DNA from: Verrucomicrobiia bacterium
Lineage (GTDB): Bacteria > Verrucomicrobiota > Verrucomicrobiia > Limisphaerales > DASXHY01
Reading direction: 5' to 3'
Length of the DNA stretch: 64,000 bases
Assembly: GCA_035629175.1 (NCBI GenBank)
Contig: DASPIL010000058.1
Span: forward strand, 117,084-181,083
Positions 1 to 9,227 of this stretch are shown piece by piece. The stretch's first letter is position 1. Each line of letters starts with the position of its first letter. Position numbers and translations under genes: made by a program. The notes under the pieces were generated by a model that had not been told where the DNA came from, did not search any database, and saw only the letters and a list, made by a program, of their open reading frames with translations.

Positions 1-487
1 CATCTTCTTCGAGCTTCGTGTTCATTGGCGTTCATTCGTGGTGCAAGCCGAAGTACCTCACGCGAAGGACTCGAAGACCGCGAAGGAAAGAAAGGTTGAA
101 CAGGAGGAAGCAGAGATAACGGACAGGGGCGTGGGCGGTTGAACGTTAACCCGTGTTTCGTTGCTTGTGTCCCCTGGTCCCTTGGTTCCGTCCACCGTTC
201 ACCGCCTCAGTCCTCAGTCCTCAGTCCTCATCTGCATCCGTGTTCATCCGTGTCCATCCGTGGTTAGGTTCCTCTCTTCAATTCGCGAAAATTTGCGTAA
301 TTCGCGTGAATCCGTTTTCCCCCTTCGGATTTCGCGCGTTGCCGCGCCCCAGACCGGCAAACGCGTCTAATTGGTCGCAATCGACGGCAGGACATGTGCG
401 CCAGTTCAGGTTTGAATGAGTTTGCCGCATGCCGCTTTGATACAAGAAGCATTGAAATCCGGGCGCCTCTAGCCCATTTTCGGCCGC
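1..487. repeat. Gene-free region upstream of zwf made of dispersed intergenic repeat modules
   Basis: No convincing gene is present. Positions 57-112 hold a 'CGCGAAGGA' type module that recurs at about 9369-9412. Positions 205-232 hold CCTCAGT three times in tandem plus a degenerate fourth unit. Positions 239-267 hold a 'CATCCGTG' module and 276-340 an 'ATTCGCGTGAATCCG' module. The last two recur in the same order at 9596-9729 and 34388-34575. Short open frames here are translations of the repeats. No clear promoter or ribosome binding site for zwf is visible. Confidence 0.6.
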
Positions 488-2044
488 ATGTCTCAACCGG
501 AAATCCTCGCCGAGGACTGCGTCCCGCGTCTGGCGGATTCGCGCAAGCCAGCTGAACCGTGCTCGATCGTGATCTTCGGCGCCAGCGGCGACCTCACCGC
601 CCGAAAGCTGATTCCTGCGCTCTATCACTTGTTCAAGGAACGGCAGATGCCTTCCTCGTTTCGCGTGGTGGGCGTTGCGCGGCGAGAAAAAACCGATGAT
701 TCATTCCGCGAGGAACTCCATGCCGCATTGGAGAAATTCTCCCGAACCCAACCCCTCGATGACAAGGCCTGGCGCGAATTCGCGAAAAATATTTTTTATT
801 GCCAGGGCGATATGACCGACCCGGCGGTCTACACGAAGCTGGAGCAATTGCTAACCTCGTTCGGCCGCGCACCCCTCCGTGAAAATCTGCTGTTTTATCT
901 CGCGACCTCGCCCAGCCAGTTCGGCATGGTCGTCGAACACCTGCACCACGCTGACCTGCTCCAAAAGAACGGAGCGGGCTGGCAGCGGATCGTCGTGGAA
1001 AAGCCGTTTGGCCATGATCTGGAGTCCGCCCACGCGCTCAACAATGAACTGACGCGGTTCGCCCACGAGCAACAGGTTTTCCGCATCGATCACTATTTGG
1101 GGAAGGAAACGGTGCAGAACATTTTGATGTTCCGCTTTTCAAACTCGATTTTCGAACGCCTCTGGAACCGCGATTCGATCGATCACGTGCAGATCACGGT
1201 AAGCGAACAACTCGGCGTGGGCGGCCGCGGCGGATATTACGAAGAGGCCGGCGCATTGCGCGACATGGTCCAAAACCACCTGCTCCAGGTGCTCGCGCTC
1301 GTCACCATGGAACCGCCCGTCTCCCTCGAGGCGGAAGCGGTTAGGGACGAAAAAGTGAAACTGCTGAAGTCCATCCGCCCCGTCCAGGCCGAGGACATTT
1401 CCAGGCAGGTCGTCCGCGGCCAATACTTTGCGGGTGTTGTGGAGGGCGAAGCCCGGCCGGGATATCGGCAGGAACCCAAGGTAAAGTCAGATTCAAATGT
1501 CGAAACGTATGTCGCGCTGAAATTGTTCATCGACAACTGGCGCTGGTCCGGCGTGCCGTTTTATTTGCGCACAGGCAAGAACCTGCCCACCAGCGCGAGC
1601 GAGGTGCGAATCCAGTTTCGCCCGACTCCGAATGTTCTGTTCGCTGCCCAGTGCGGTGAAAGGCTGGATGAAAATGCGATCGCCCTGCGCCTCCAGCCGG
1701 ATGAAGGCATTTACCTGCGCTTCAACGGAAAAGTCCCAGGCACATCGATGGGAGTCCGCCCCGTGCGCATGCATTTCAGCTACGACTCTGAATTCGGCGC
1801 CTACACGCCCGAAGCTTATGAGCGCCTATTGCTCGAAGCGATGGTAGGCGACGCCACGCTGTTCATCCGCCGCGACGAGGTCGAAACCGCATGGCACATC
1901 GTGGATTCAATCCGCGCTGGTTGGGAGAACAAGGCGTTAACCAACCGTGAATTCTATGCCGCAGGAACGTGGGGGCCGGTTGCCGCGGACGATCTTCTCG
2001 CCCAAAGCGGGCACGCATGGCACGAGCCGCAGGTTTTGAAATAA
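488..2044 (+). CDS. zwf: Glucose-6-phosphate 1-dehydrogenase
   Basis: Oxidises glucose 6-phosphate to 6-phosphogluconolactone with NADP(+), the first step of the oxidative pentose phosphate pathway, in the cytoplasm. The 518-residue length is normal for the family. The dinucleotide-binding motif GASGDLT is at residues 31-37 and the substrate-binding/catalytic signature RIDHYLGKE at 199-207; the C-terminal substrate domain is full length. The first two dozen residues precede the conserved core (SIVIFGASGD), so a slightly later start is possible, but no better ATG is close. The gene is followed after 2 bp by the lactonase gene, so the two are almost certainly cotranscribed and act in sequence. 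Confidence 0.97.
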   Translation: MSQPEILAEDCVPRLADSRKPAEPCSIVIFGASGDLTARKLIPALYHLFKERQMPSSFRVVGVARREKTDDSFREELHAALEKFSRTQPLDDKAWREFAKNIFYCQGDMTDPAVYTKLEQLLTSFGRAPLRENLLFYLATSPSQFGMVVEHLHHADLLQKNGAGWQRIVVEKPFGHDLESAHALNNELTRFAHEQQVFRIDHYLGKETVQNILMFRFSNSIFERLWNRDSIDHVQITVSEQLGVGGRGGYYEEAGALRDMVQNHLLQVLALVTMEPPVSLEAEAVRDEKVKLLKSIRPVQAEDISRQVVRGQYFAGVVEGEARPGYRQEPKVKSDSNVETYVALKLFIDNWRWSGVPFYLRTGKNLPTSASEVRIQFRPTPNVLFAAQCGERLDENAIALRLQPDEGIYLRFNGKVPGTSMGVRPVRMHFSYDSEFGAYTPEAYERLLLEAMVGDATLFIRRDEVETAWHIVDSIRAGWENKALTNREFYAAGTWGPVAADDLLAQSGHAWHEPQVLK

Positions 2045-2046
2045 CC

Positions 2047-2784
2047 ATGAATAGCGGGCCTAAACCACGTTACGACCTCAAGCAGTATGCCAGCGCGGAT
2101 GCGCTGGCCCACTCGGTGGCATCGGGTCTCATTGAGAAATTCGAAGCAGCGGAACGGGATCGGCAGCCCATGCATATCGCGCTTTCCGGCGGGCGAATTT
2201 CCAGGAACCTGTTTCAGGCGCTGACGCAACTGGCCGCAGCACGCGGGTTGTCCCTGAACACGATTCATTTCTTCTGGGCAGACGAACGCTGTTTGCCGCC
2301 CACTGATCCCGAAAGCAACTTCTACACAGCCAACGAATTGCTGTTTCAGCCGCTGAACATCGCCACAGCGCAGATCCACCGGATCCGCGGAGAAGCCGCG
2401 CCCGCAGCCGCAGCCGAACAGGCGGAACAGGAGATCAGGCGCGTGGTGGCCGCGGATCCCAACGGCCAGCCTGGCCTCGACCTGATCCTGCTGGGCCTCG
2501 GCGAGGACGGCCATGTTGCGTCATTATTTCCGGGGGAAAGCGAAGCTGCAGTGGCATCGCCCGCAGTTTACCGCGCGGTTCTCAATTCGCCGAAGCCTCC
2601 GCCGGCGCGCGTCACCTTGGGTTTTTGCGCAATCGCTGCCGCGAAAGAGGTTTGGATGCTCGCCTCCGGATCCGGCAAGGAACGCGCGCTCAGCGCAGCG
2701 CTGGCGGGGGAAGACAATCCGTTCGGGCGGGTGCTGCGTGAGCGTCCATGTACGCAGATCTTCAGTGACATCCACGGTGGCTAG
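2047..2784 (+). CDS. pgl: 6-phosphogluconolactonase
   Basis: Hydrolyses 6-phosphogluconolactone to 6-phosphogluconate, the second step of the pathway started by zwf. The protein has 245 residues from the ATG just 2 bp after the zwf stop; an upstream in-frame start would overlap zwf and adds no conserved sequence. Family motifs include ALSGGR near the N terminus, FFWADERC in the middle and the active-site region LGLGEDGHVASLFPG at about 149-163. No gnd (6-phosphogluconate dehydrogenase) follows, so the third step must be encoded elsewhere. Confidence 0.95.
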   Translation: MNSGPKPRYDLKQYASADALAHSVASGLIEKFEAAERDRQPMHIALSGGRISRNLFQALTQLAAARGLSLNTIHFFWADERCLPPTDPESNFYTANELLFQPLNIATAQIHRIRGEAAPAAAAEQAEQEIRRVVAADPNGQPGLDLILLGLGEDGHVASLFPGESEAAVASPAVYRAVLNSPKPPPARVTLGFCAIAAAKEVWMLASGSGKERALSAALAGEDNPFGRVLRERPCTQIFSDIHGG

Positions 2785-2931
2785 TTCCAGGAGCGATCGG
2801 GGATTTGCCTCTTGACGGGTTTTCAGATTGGTGCGACGGGTTTTCAGGCGCAAAGATCGCCACTGTTCTCTGAAAACCGGCATTGAATCAGATGAAAATA
2901 AATTTTGAACAAACTCGGGGTTGAGATGATC

Positions 2932-2940
2932 TATTATACT
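2932..2940 (+). promoter_or_regulatory. Candidate -10-like element of the structured RNA
   Basis: TATTATACT sits in a locally AT-rich stretch about 45 bases before the first paired element of the RNA candidate. TTGAAC lies at 2905-2910, but its spacing (21 bp to TATTAT) is longer than ideal, so the -35 assignment is weak. Confidence 0.3.
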
Positions 2941-2946
2941 GTTGGG

Positions 2947-3115
2947 TGAGTTTGGTTAAGGTTTCGCTGTTCGTTTAGGGTTAGTATAGAGGTTTTGCTT
3001 GTAATGCGGTTCGAGCAGCGAGCAATAGTTGGCCGCATTACCCTTCTGAGCGCCTTGGTGAAGGCGTATAAACCTCATCACCGTTTAGGGCCGGACCTTG
3101 TGTCCGGCCCTTTCA
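2947..3115 (+). ncRNA. Candidate structured RNA (three-way junction plus terminator) between pgl and accA
   Basis: Visible pairing: outer stem GAGGTTT (2989-2995) with AAACCTC (3070-3076). It encloses a 9-bp hairpin GTAATGCGG (3001-3009)/CCGCATTAC (3033-3041) and a 6-bp hairpin CGCCTT (3051-3056)/AAGGCG (3061-3066) with loop GGTG. The loop GGTG could also pair with CACC at 3079-3082, just outside the outer stem. A strong terminator follows at 3087-3111. No open frame of note overlaps. It could be a small RNA or an accA leader/attenuator. I do not recognise the family, and the 5' end is a guess from the -10-like element. Confidence 0.5.
3087..3111 (+). terminator. Rho-independent terminator upstream of accA
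   Basis: Perfect 10-bp stem AGGGCCGGAC / GTCCGGCCCT with loop CTTGT, followed by TTCATTTA. It ends the RNA candidate and stands about 80 bases before the preferred accA start. Confidence 0.75.
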
Positions 3116-3188
3116 TTTACCACCGCAAAATCCGCATGGGAATTCACATTGCTTGAACCAGAGTGAGAGCCTAATCTTCGCCCCCGAA

Positions 3189-4214
3189 ATGAAACATCAA
3201 CTCGACTTCGAAAAGCCGATTGTCGAACTGCAGAACAAGCTGGCTGAGTTGAAGAAGCATCCGGAAACTCATTCGCTGGGAATCAGCTTTGAGGACGAAA
3301 TCCGGATGATCGAAAAGAAGATCGAAGACACACGGCGGCAGATCTTCACCAACCTTTCCGCCTGGCAGCGCGTCCAGCTCGCGCGGCATCCCAAGCGTCC
3401 CTTTACCCTCGATTATTTCAACACCACATTCACGGATTTTTCAGAATTGCATGGCGACCGCCTGTACGCTGAAGATCGCGCGATCGTCGGGGGCTTTGCC
3501 CGCCTCGGGGATCACCGCCTGATGGTCATTGGCACCCAAAAAGGCCGGGACACGAAGGAAAACATCAAACGGAACTTCGGATCAGCGCACCCGGAAGGCT
3601 ACCGAAAGGCGCTGCGTCTCGTGAAAATGGCCAATAAGTTTGGCCTGCCCATCGTCGCATTAATCGATACCGCGGGCGCTTACCCCGGCATCGGGGCGGA
3701 GGAACGCCACATCGCCGAAGCCATCGCCGTCAACCTGCGCGAAATGATGCTCCTGGAAGTCCCCATCATTGCAGTCGTTATTGGCGAAGGCGGTTCGGGG
3801 GGAGCGCTTGGAATCGGCGTGGCCGATCGCGTCCTGATTCTCGAAAACGCCTATTACTCGGTGATCAGTCCCGAAGGATGCGCCGCAATTCTTTGGAAGG
3901 ATCGATCCGCTTCCGCCAAGGCCGCCCAGGCCTTGCGGATCACAGCCAAAGACCTGCACGAACTGAAACTCGTCGATGCCGTTGTGCCCGAGCCGCTGGG
4001 CGGTGCGCATACCGACCCCGCGCAAACCGGCGAGAACCTGAAAGCGAACCTGCTTCAACACCTCGAAGAACTGCTGGCGTTGTCCTCATCGGAACGCCTG
4101 CGATTGCGATACGAGAAGTACCGCGCGTTCGGCCACTTTCAGGAAAAGGTCGCAACCCCGGCCGAACCGGTTCCTCCAGCAAAGGCGTCCTCGCGATCCG
4201 TCAAAGCCGCCTAA
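3189..4214 (+). CDS. accA: Acetyl-CoA carboxylase carboxyltransferase subunit alpha
   Basis: Carboxyltransferase alpha subunit that, with AccD, moves the carboxyl group from biotin to acetyl-CoA in the first committed step of fatty-acid synthesis. From the ATG at 3189 the protein has 341 residues and begins MKHQLDFEKPI, which matches the usual AccA N terminus; a TTG at 3153 would add 12 residues. Conserved segments include NFGSAHPEGYRKALRL, DTAGAYPGIGAEERH and VIGEGGSGGALGIG, and the VISPEGCAAILWK block. A short Pro/Ala-rich tail follows the core. manA starts 6 bp downstream, so the two are likely one operon, preceded by the terminator-bearing RNA. Confidence 0.95.
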   Translation: MKHQLDFEKPIVELQNKLAELKKHPETHSLGISFEDEIRMIEKKIEDTRRQIFTNLSAWQRVQLARHPKRPFTLDYFNTTFTDFSELHGDRLYAEDRAIVGGFARLGDHRLMVIGTQKGRDTKENIKRNFGSAHPEGYRKALRLVKMANKFGLPIVALIDTAGAYPGIGAEERHIAEAIAVNLREMMLLEVPIIAVVIGEGGSGGALGIGVADRVLILENAYYSVISPEGCAAILWKDRSASAKAAQALRITAKDLHELKLVDAVVPEPLGGAHTDPAQTGENLKANLLQHLEELLALSSSERLRLRYEKYRAFGHFQEKVATPAEPVPPAKASSRSVKAA

Positions 4215-4220
4215 AATTTC

Positions 4221-5219
4221 ATGCCGACTGATTCCCTGCTGTATCCATTCAAGTTCAATCCGATTTTCAAGGAACGCGTCTGGGGCGGGCGCAATCTCGC
4301 GACGTTGTATCGCAAGTCCCTCCCGTCTTCAGGCCCCATCGGTGAATCGTGGGAACTGAGTGATCGGCCAGGCGATGCCAGTGTTATTGCCAACGGCCCC
4401 CTCGCCGGAAAAAATCTCCGATGGCTGATGGAAAACTGCCAGAAGGAGCTGCTAGGCGATGTGCCGGCACAGAATGGGCTCTTCCCATTGCTGATCAAAA
4501 TTCTCGATGCTGAGGAGAAATTGTCCCTGCAGGTGCATCCCCCTGCGAACAAGGCCGCGGAGCTCGGCGGCGATCCCAAAACGGAGATGTGGCACATCAC
4601 GCATGCGGCGCCGGGTGCGGAATTGTACGTCGGCCTCAAACGCGGCGTCACACGGAAGGAATTCGAGCAGCGCATTCTCGATGGGACGGTCGCGGAGTGT
4701 TTTCATCGCGTCCCCGTCAAAGCAGGCGACACGATGTTTCTTCCCAGTGGCCGGGTTCATGCCATCGGGGCGGGCTTGGTGATCTTCGAAATTCAGCAGA
4801 ACTCCGACACCACATATCGGGTCTTTGACTGGAACCGCGTTGGCACTGACGGCAAGCCGCGCGAACTTCACGTGCCCCAGTCGCTCGCCAGCATTGATTT
4901 CACCGACTTCGAACCAGCCCTCGTTTCGAGTGACTTCGCATCCGCGGGACGATTCAAAATCCGGCCTCTGGCAAAACACCCGTTGTTCAGTGTCGATGCT
5001 TTTCGTGCCTTGTCGAAGGAGACAATCACGTTCAAACAGCCGCGCATGAAGATTCTGGCCGCGCTCGAAAATCGAGTTGTCGTCAGCGGAAGCAACGTCG
5101 ACGTCCAACTTCAACCTGGCGAATTCTGCCTCGTTCCGGCCAGTGTGCCCGATGCGCAGGTGCATGCGGAAATCAACGCCAGCTTCCTCCTGATTGGGGC
5201 TGGGGAAACAACGCACTAG
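4221..5219 (+). CDS. manA: Mannose-6-phosphate isomerase, class I
   Basis: Interconverts mannose 6-phosphate and fructose 6-phosphate, linking mannose use and GDP-mannose supply to glycolysis. The 332-residue protein is of the shorter bacterial cupin type. Likely zinc ligands are Q104 and H106 (LQVHPP), E122 (KTEMWH) and H180 (GRVHAIGAG). The N-terminal motif ERVWGGRNL and GESWELSDRP are typical. The start lies 6 bp after accA, without an obvious Shine-Dalgarno sequence, which suggests translational coupling. The C-terminal half is a second, degenerate cupin. Confidence 0.93.
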   Translation: MPTDSLLYPFKFNPIFKERVWGGRNLATLYRKSLPSSGPIGESWELSDRPGDASVIANGPLAGKNLRWLMENCQKELLGDVPAQNGLFPLLIKILDAEEKLSLQVHPPANKAAELGGDPKTEMWHITHAAPGAELYVGLKRGVTRKEFEQRILDGTVAECFHRVPVKAGDTMFLPSGRVHAIGAGLVIFEIQQNSDTTYRVFDWNRVGTDGKPRELHVPQSLASIDFTDFEPALVSSDFASAGRFKIRPLAKHPLFSVDAFRALSKETITFKQPRMKILAALENRVVVSGSNVDVQLQPGEFCLVPASVPDAQVHAEINASFLLIGAGETTH

Positions 5220-5272
5220 AGCTCTCGCTTGTAACCTTGCGGGAGCTGTTTCATCTTGGGTGAGGCGTTCGC

Positions 5273-5707
5273 ATGTCACCAAACATTAAACGTTTTCTGC
5301 AGACCTGGGCCATCAACACACTGGCTGTGTTGGTCGCCGTGTCCATCCTCCCTGGAATTCGCTACGAGCGCATCGTTGATCTATTTGTAGCATCGCTGCT
5401 GCTCGGCGTTCTGAACGCGTTTGTCCGGCCGATCCTCCTCCTGATGGCGTTGCCTCTCCTGATCTTTTCACTCGGCTTGTTCATCTTCGTGATTAATGCG
5501 CTGCTCCTGTATTTCATCGGCTCCATCCTCACGGGATTCCATGTGGACAGCTTCTGGTGGGCGTTTGGCGGCGCACTCGTCATCTCCACGGTCTCATTTT
5601 TCCTGAATCTCCTGACAGGCAATAAGCGGGGAAGAATCGAAACACAACGTCCGCCCAACCCACCCGATCCCGGACCACCGGGCAAGGGTCCAATCATTGA
5701 CGTGTAA
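5273..5707 (+). CDS. Phage-holin-family (four-TM) membrane protein
   Basis: A 144-residue inner-membrane protein with about four hydrophobic segments (near residues 12-30, 37-50, 55-78 and 88-113) and a polar Pro-rich cytoplasmic tail. The WAINTLAVLVAVSILPGI start and the FVRPILLLMALPLLIFSLGLF block match the family named mycobacterial four-TM phage holin (YvlD-like). Despite the name, members occur as single chromosomal genes and there is no phage context here. GAGG lies 8 bases before the ATG. It is convergent with trmB, whose stop is only a few bases away. Confidence 0.85.
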   Translation: MSPNIKRFLQTWAINTLAVLVAVSILPGIRYERIVDLFVASLLLGVLNAFVRPILLLMALPLLIFSLGLFIFVINALLLYFIGSILTGFHVDSFWWAFGGALVISTVSFFLNLLTGNKRGRIETQRPPNPPDPGPPGKGPIIDV

Positions 5708-5714
5708 TGGCTTT

Positions 5715-6335
5715 TTACTGCACGCGCTGATACGCGGCATGGCGGGTGGGAATGCCCTGCGCATTGAAGTGTTTCTCAAAATCGGTGACGATCGCTTTCA
5801 GCTCTTCGGAGATGTCACTGGCCTCAAAACGGGTGTCCGCCGCAAACACCCGCAACATCTGCTCGTGATAATCGGCGTCGTCGGTGCGCAGGTAAACCAC
5901 CCCGCCGGTTTTCAAAGCGGCACGGGCAAGCGATGGAAAACGTTCGTTGATGAGCCGATGACGCCGGTGCTTCAACTTCGGCCAGGGATCAGGGAAATAG
6001 ACGTGAATGGCGGCCGCAGCTTCCGGCGGCAGGAGGAACTCGAGGAAGTAGCTCGATTCAATTCGCACTCCGCGAAGATTCAGCAAACCCATCCGCGTTC
6101 CCTTGCGATGCAATTTTGTGATGCGGCCCAACAAGCGTTCGACCCCAACAAAATTGCGGTCGGGATGCTGTTTTGCGTAATTCAGCAGGAACGACCCGTC
6201 ACCTGATCCGAGCTCGACTTCGAGCGGCTGTGCCACGGGAAAGAGTTCGCCGAGGTCCAGCCGCCTGACAATGGACGGCAGGTCGTAAACGAGATTGGGC
6301 GTTTCAGGCGCGGTCGGACGCATGGCGACATACAA
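5715..6335 (-). CDS. trmB: tRNA (guanine-N7-)-methyltransferase
   Basis: Methylates G46 in the variable loop of tRNAs using S-adenosylmethionine. The 206-residue protein has the SAM-binding motif VELGSGDGSFL near the N terminus and the TrmB signature HVYFPDPWPKLKHRRHRL in the middle, then TDDADYHEQM. A GGAGG sequence lies about 12 bases before the first ATG; a second ATG four codons later (MRPTAPE) is an alternative start. The gene is transcribed divergently from the LamG/FG-GAP gene. Confidence 0.95.
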   Translation of the reverse strand: MYVAMRPTAPETPNLVYDLPSIVRRLDLGELFPVAQPLEVELGSGDGSFLLNYAKQHPDRNFVGVERLLGRITKLHRKGTRMGLLNLRGVRIESSYFLEFLLPPEAAAAIHVYFPDPWPKLKHRRHRLINERFPSLARAALKTGGVVYLRTDDADYHEQMLRVFAADTRFEASDISEELKAIVTDFEKHFNAQGIPTRHAAYQRVQ

Positions 6336-6458
6336 ACGAAGCGCCTCCTCGAAACAAAGCGAATTTTGCGCTTGAGAAGGCGTGCCCGCCCAAAGTTCTT
6401 GAACGCCACCCGTTCATCTCTGTATCAATATCGCGTTCTCCAATCCAACTCGACTCGC

Positions 6459-9227
6459 ATGAAGACGAAACCTTTTGCAACGCCCTATTGTCCCGGCTTT
6501 GGATCCCATAATCGGAAATTCGCAGCATCCATTGTCATTCATGTGATGCGATGCTTTCTCGCACTGGCATTGTTTTCAACGCATGGACTCGCTGCCACTC
6601 CCGGGCCGGGAAGCGCCTTGCAGTTCGACGGAACCAATGGCGTGGTTTTGCTGCAAAATCCTGCGGCGCCTTTCCCCAACCCAGCCGGCGAATTCACCAT
6701 CGAATTTTGGGCCAAACCAACCGCACTGCGCGATGCAAGCGCAGCCGAGGGAAATTCCGGAACGGCCGGAACTTCGGGCCAGCGCTATGCCATCTTTCCA
6801 GATGACGGCGGCAACGCTTACGGCGCATCGCATGCCAGCGTCGGCGTGTCGGTGGGCATCAACGGTGTTGCTGTGTTCGCGCGCGGCACTGCCTACTTCC
6901 CGCCAATCCTTGCGCATAATGTGTCCATCACGAACTGGACGCATATTGCAGTCGTCGTGCAAACGAATCGCCCTCGGCTTTACCTGAATGGCACCCTCGT
7001 GCGAACCGGGGTGACATCCACAAAAGCGTTGCATCCCAGCGCAGGCCTGGGAGATCCGGGTTTCCATTACGGGCACTACCAGGGACAAGTCGACGAAATT
7101 CGAATCTGGAAGCTCGCCCGCACGGCATCCGAAATTCAAGCAGCGATGAACCTCCCGCTGCCCGAGAACCCGAATCTTGTGGTGCTCTATTACCGCCTGG
7201 ATGAAGGCTCTGGCGATGTGATTACAAACGCGACGCTGGAATCTTTCGACGGCCAGCGTTTTCCCTCCCCCGCTGGCTTTCCGGCGTGGGTGCCGTCGAC
7301 CGCTCCTGTGGGAGTGCCGCTGCTGGCGACGATCCCTGCGACGCAGCTTCAGCCGGATCGCGCGCAGTTGAACGCTGTGGTTCAGCCGCATGGCCTTGCG
7401 ACAACAGCATGGTTCGAATGGGGCGGAACCACGAACTACGGCAACACCACGCCGCCTGCGGCCCTGGGCAGCAACTTCGTCAGCAGCTCGCTTGGCGTAA
7501 CGATCTCCAACCTCGCCGTCGGCGCCACCTATCATTTCCGTGCGGTTGCGAGTAACAGCGTCGGAGTTGTCCGCGGAACCAATGCAACTTTCCAGACGCC
7601 CTTCTTTGGGCCCATTCACTCTGGCCTGCCCCTCGTCGCCTTCGGATCGGGGATCTTTGCCGACATGGACACCAACGGCACCCTGGATGTCACCCTCGTC
7701 GGAGTAGGGAATACAGGCTTTTTCTCGGACGTCTGGTTGAACTCGGGCGGGACGTTGAACCGCCAGTTCCACGCGTTGGGCCAGGTGCAGAACGCGTTCG
7801 CGACTGTCGCTGACATCGACAACGACGGTCGCATGGATCTTTCCATCATGGGCTCTCCCATTTCTGGCGAACTTGCACGCCTCTATCGCAACACAGAAGG
7901 GGGAATGGTCGAAGTTGCTGCGGCCATTACCCAGGTGCGAAACGGCGGGATGGATTGGGGCGATTACGACAACGACGGTTTGAAGGACCTCGCGCTTTCA
8001 GGCTTCAGCAGCACTCCACCCGGAGGATCGTTTCACACGACCATCTGGCGAAACACAGGTTCCACCGTCACCAACATCAATGCAGGCCTTCCAGGGTTAA
8101 CCGTGAGCGCAGTGGCGTGGGGCGACTATGACAACGATGGGTTGCTGGATCTCGCAATCCAGGGCGGCACAGGCGGAGCTTCGATCGTTCAGATCTGGCG
8201 TAATAACGGCACGGGCTTCACCAACATCAACGCAGGCCTGACCGGAATGAACAGCGGGGATCTCTCGTGGGGCGATTATGACAACGACGGCCGGCTGGAC
8301 TTGCTTGTTTCTGGATTCATCGCGTTAACATCGACAACCGAAGTCTGGCGCAACACGGGTGCAGGCTTCACCAACATCCAGGCGGCAATTACCGGCGCGG
8401 ATAGCGGATCATTCTGGGGCGACTATAACAACGACGGGCGGCTCGATGTCGTTACGATGGGCACGAGTGGCGGCGGTGTGCGGAGCACACGCGTATGGCA
8501 GAACAACCCGGACGGGTTTGTCCAGGTTCCTGCGAATCTGCCGGCCGCAAACCAGGGAACGGTCGCGTGGGGCGACTATGATCGGGATGGGCGGCTGGAC
8601 ATCCTGCAAATTGGCTATGACGGCTTTGCGATCTTCACGGACATTTGGCGGAACGGTTCGCCAGCAACCAACACCGCGCCGTCCGCGCCCGCTCATCTGA
8701 CCGCGCAACCCACTTCAACCGGCATTCAACTCGCGTGGTACCGGGCGTCTGACGCGCAAACGCCGTCGATCGGCCTCACACATAACATCCGCGTGGGCAC
8801 AACTCCGGGCTCTGCCAATGTGGTGGGACCCGAAGCGAACCTTTCAACGGGCCAGCGCTTTGTTGCACGCATGGGCAACGCGCAAATGCGAACCAATGCC
8901 TTCCTGAACCTGCCGCCAGGCCGCTATTACTGGAGTGTGCAAGGAGTTGATACTGCATTTGAAGGCGGCCCATGGGCACCCGAACAAAGCTTTGACGTCG
9001 GAGGGAGCCGGTTCACGAAACTCGCATTGCATGAACCGGGCACCATTCAATTAACACTCGCGGGTTACGTTGGCCGCACATACGCGATCAAGGCGTCGGC
9101 CGACATTTCCGCGCCGCCCGCACAGTGGCAAACCGTCACCAACGTGCTGATTGGATCACCAGGCGTTTATGAATTCACGGTCCCGAACCTTGGCGAAGCG
9201 CGTTACTTTCGGGCGGAAGGCCTTTGA
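6459..9227 (+). CDS. Secreted LamG / FG-GAP (VCBS) repeat protein
   Basis: Predicted exported protein of 922 residues. A signal-like hydrophobic stretch (MRCFLALALFSTHGLA) begins 29 residues after the chosen ATG; the ATG at 6546 directly before it is an equally good start. Domains in order: LamG-like concanavalin sandwich (about 55-240), a short Fn3-like linker with a TTNYGNTTPP motif, then at least six FG-GAP/VCBS units at about 385-730 with the calcium-loop motif WGDYDNDGLLDLA. An Fn3-like domain with APSAPAHL follows, then a C-terminal module ending YFRAEGL that resembles the tails of other secreted proteins here. Likely an adhesin or glycan-binding surface protein; substrate unknown. Confidence 0.8.
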   Translation: MKTKPFATPYCPGFGSHNRKFAASIVIHVMRCFLALALFSTHGLAATPGPGSALQFDGTNGVVLLQNPAAPFPNPAGEFTIEFWAKPTALRDASAAEGNSGTAGTSGQRYAIFPDDGGNAYGASHASVGVSVGINGVAVFARGTAYFPPILAHNVSITNWTHIAVVVQTNRPRLYLNGTLVRTGVTSTKALHPSAGLGDPGFHYGHYQGQVDEIRIWKLARTASEIQAAMNLPLPENPNLVVLYYRLDEGSGDVITNATLESFDGQRFPSPAGFPAWVPSTAPVGVPLLATIPATQLQPDRAQLNAVVQPHGLATTAWFEWGGTTNYGNTTPPAALGSNFVSSSLGVTISNLAVGATYHFRAVASNSVGVVRGTNATFQTPFFGPIHSGLPLVAFGSGIFADMDTNGTLDVTLVGVGNTGFFSDVWLNSGGTLNRQFHALGQVQNAFATVADIDNDGRMDLSIMGSPISGELARLYRNTEGGMVEVAAAITQVRNGGMDWGDYDNDGLKDLALSGFSSTPPGGSFHTTIWRNTGSTVTNINAGLPGLTVSAVAWGDYDNDGLLDLAIQGGTGGASIVQIWRNNGTGFTNINAGLTGMNSGDLSWGDYDNDGRLDLLVSGFIALTSTTEVWRNTGAGFTNIQAAITGADSGSFWGDYNNDGRLDVVTMGTSGGGVRSTRVWQNNPDGFVQVPANLPAANQGTVAWGDYDRDGRLDILQIGYDGFAIFTDIWRNGSPATNTAPSAPAHLTAQPTSTGIQLAWYRASDAQTPSIGLTHNIRVGTTPGSANVVGPEANLSTGQRFVARMGNAQMRTNAFLNLPPGRYYWSVQGVDTAFEGGPWAPEQSFDVGGSRFTKLALHEPGTIQLTLAGYVGRTYAIKASADISAPPAQWQTVTNVLIGSPGVYEFTVPNLGEARYFRAEGL

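Noticed and set aside
153..452. Several small open frames on both strands
   Set aside because: They translate the dispersed intergenic repeat (ATCCGTGGTT and TTCGCGTAATTCGCG modules); similar peptides arise at the other repeat copies, so they are not genes.
5273..5707. Prophage remnant suggested by a holin-family protein
   Set aside because: The family is common as a single chromosomal membrane gene and the neighbours are housekeeping genes.
6576..7772. Open frame of 398 codons antisense to the LamG/FG-GAP gene
   Set aside because: LamG and FG-GAP motifs fix the plus strand as coding.
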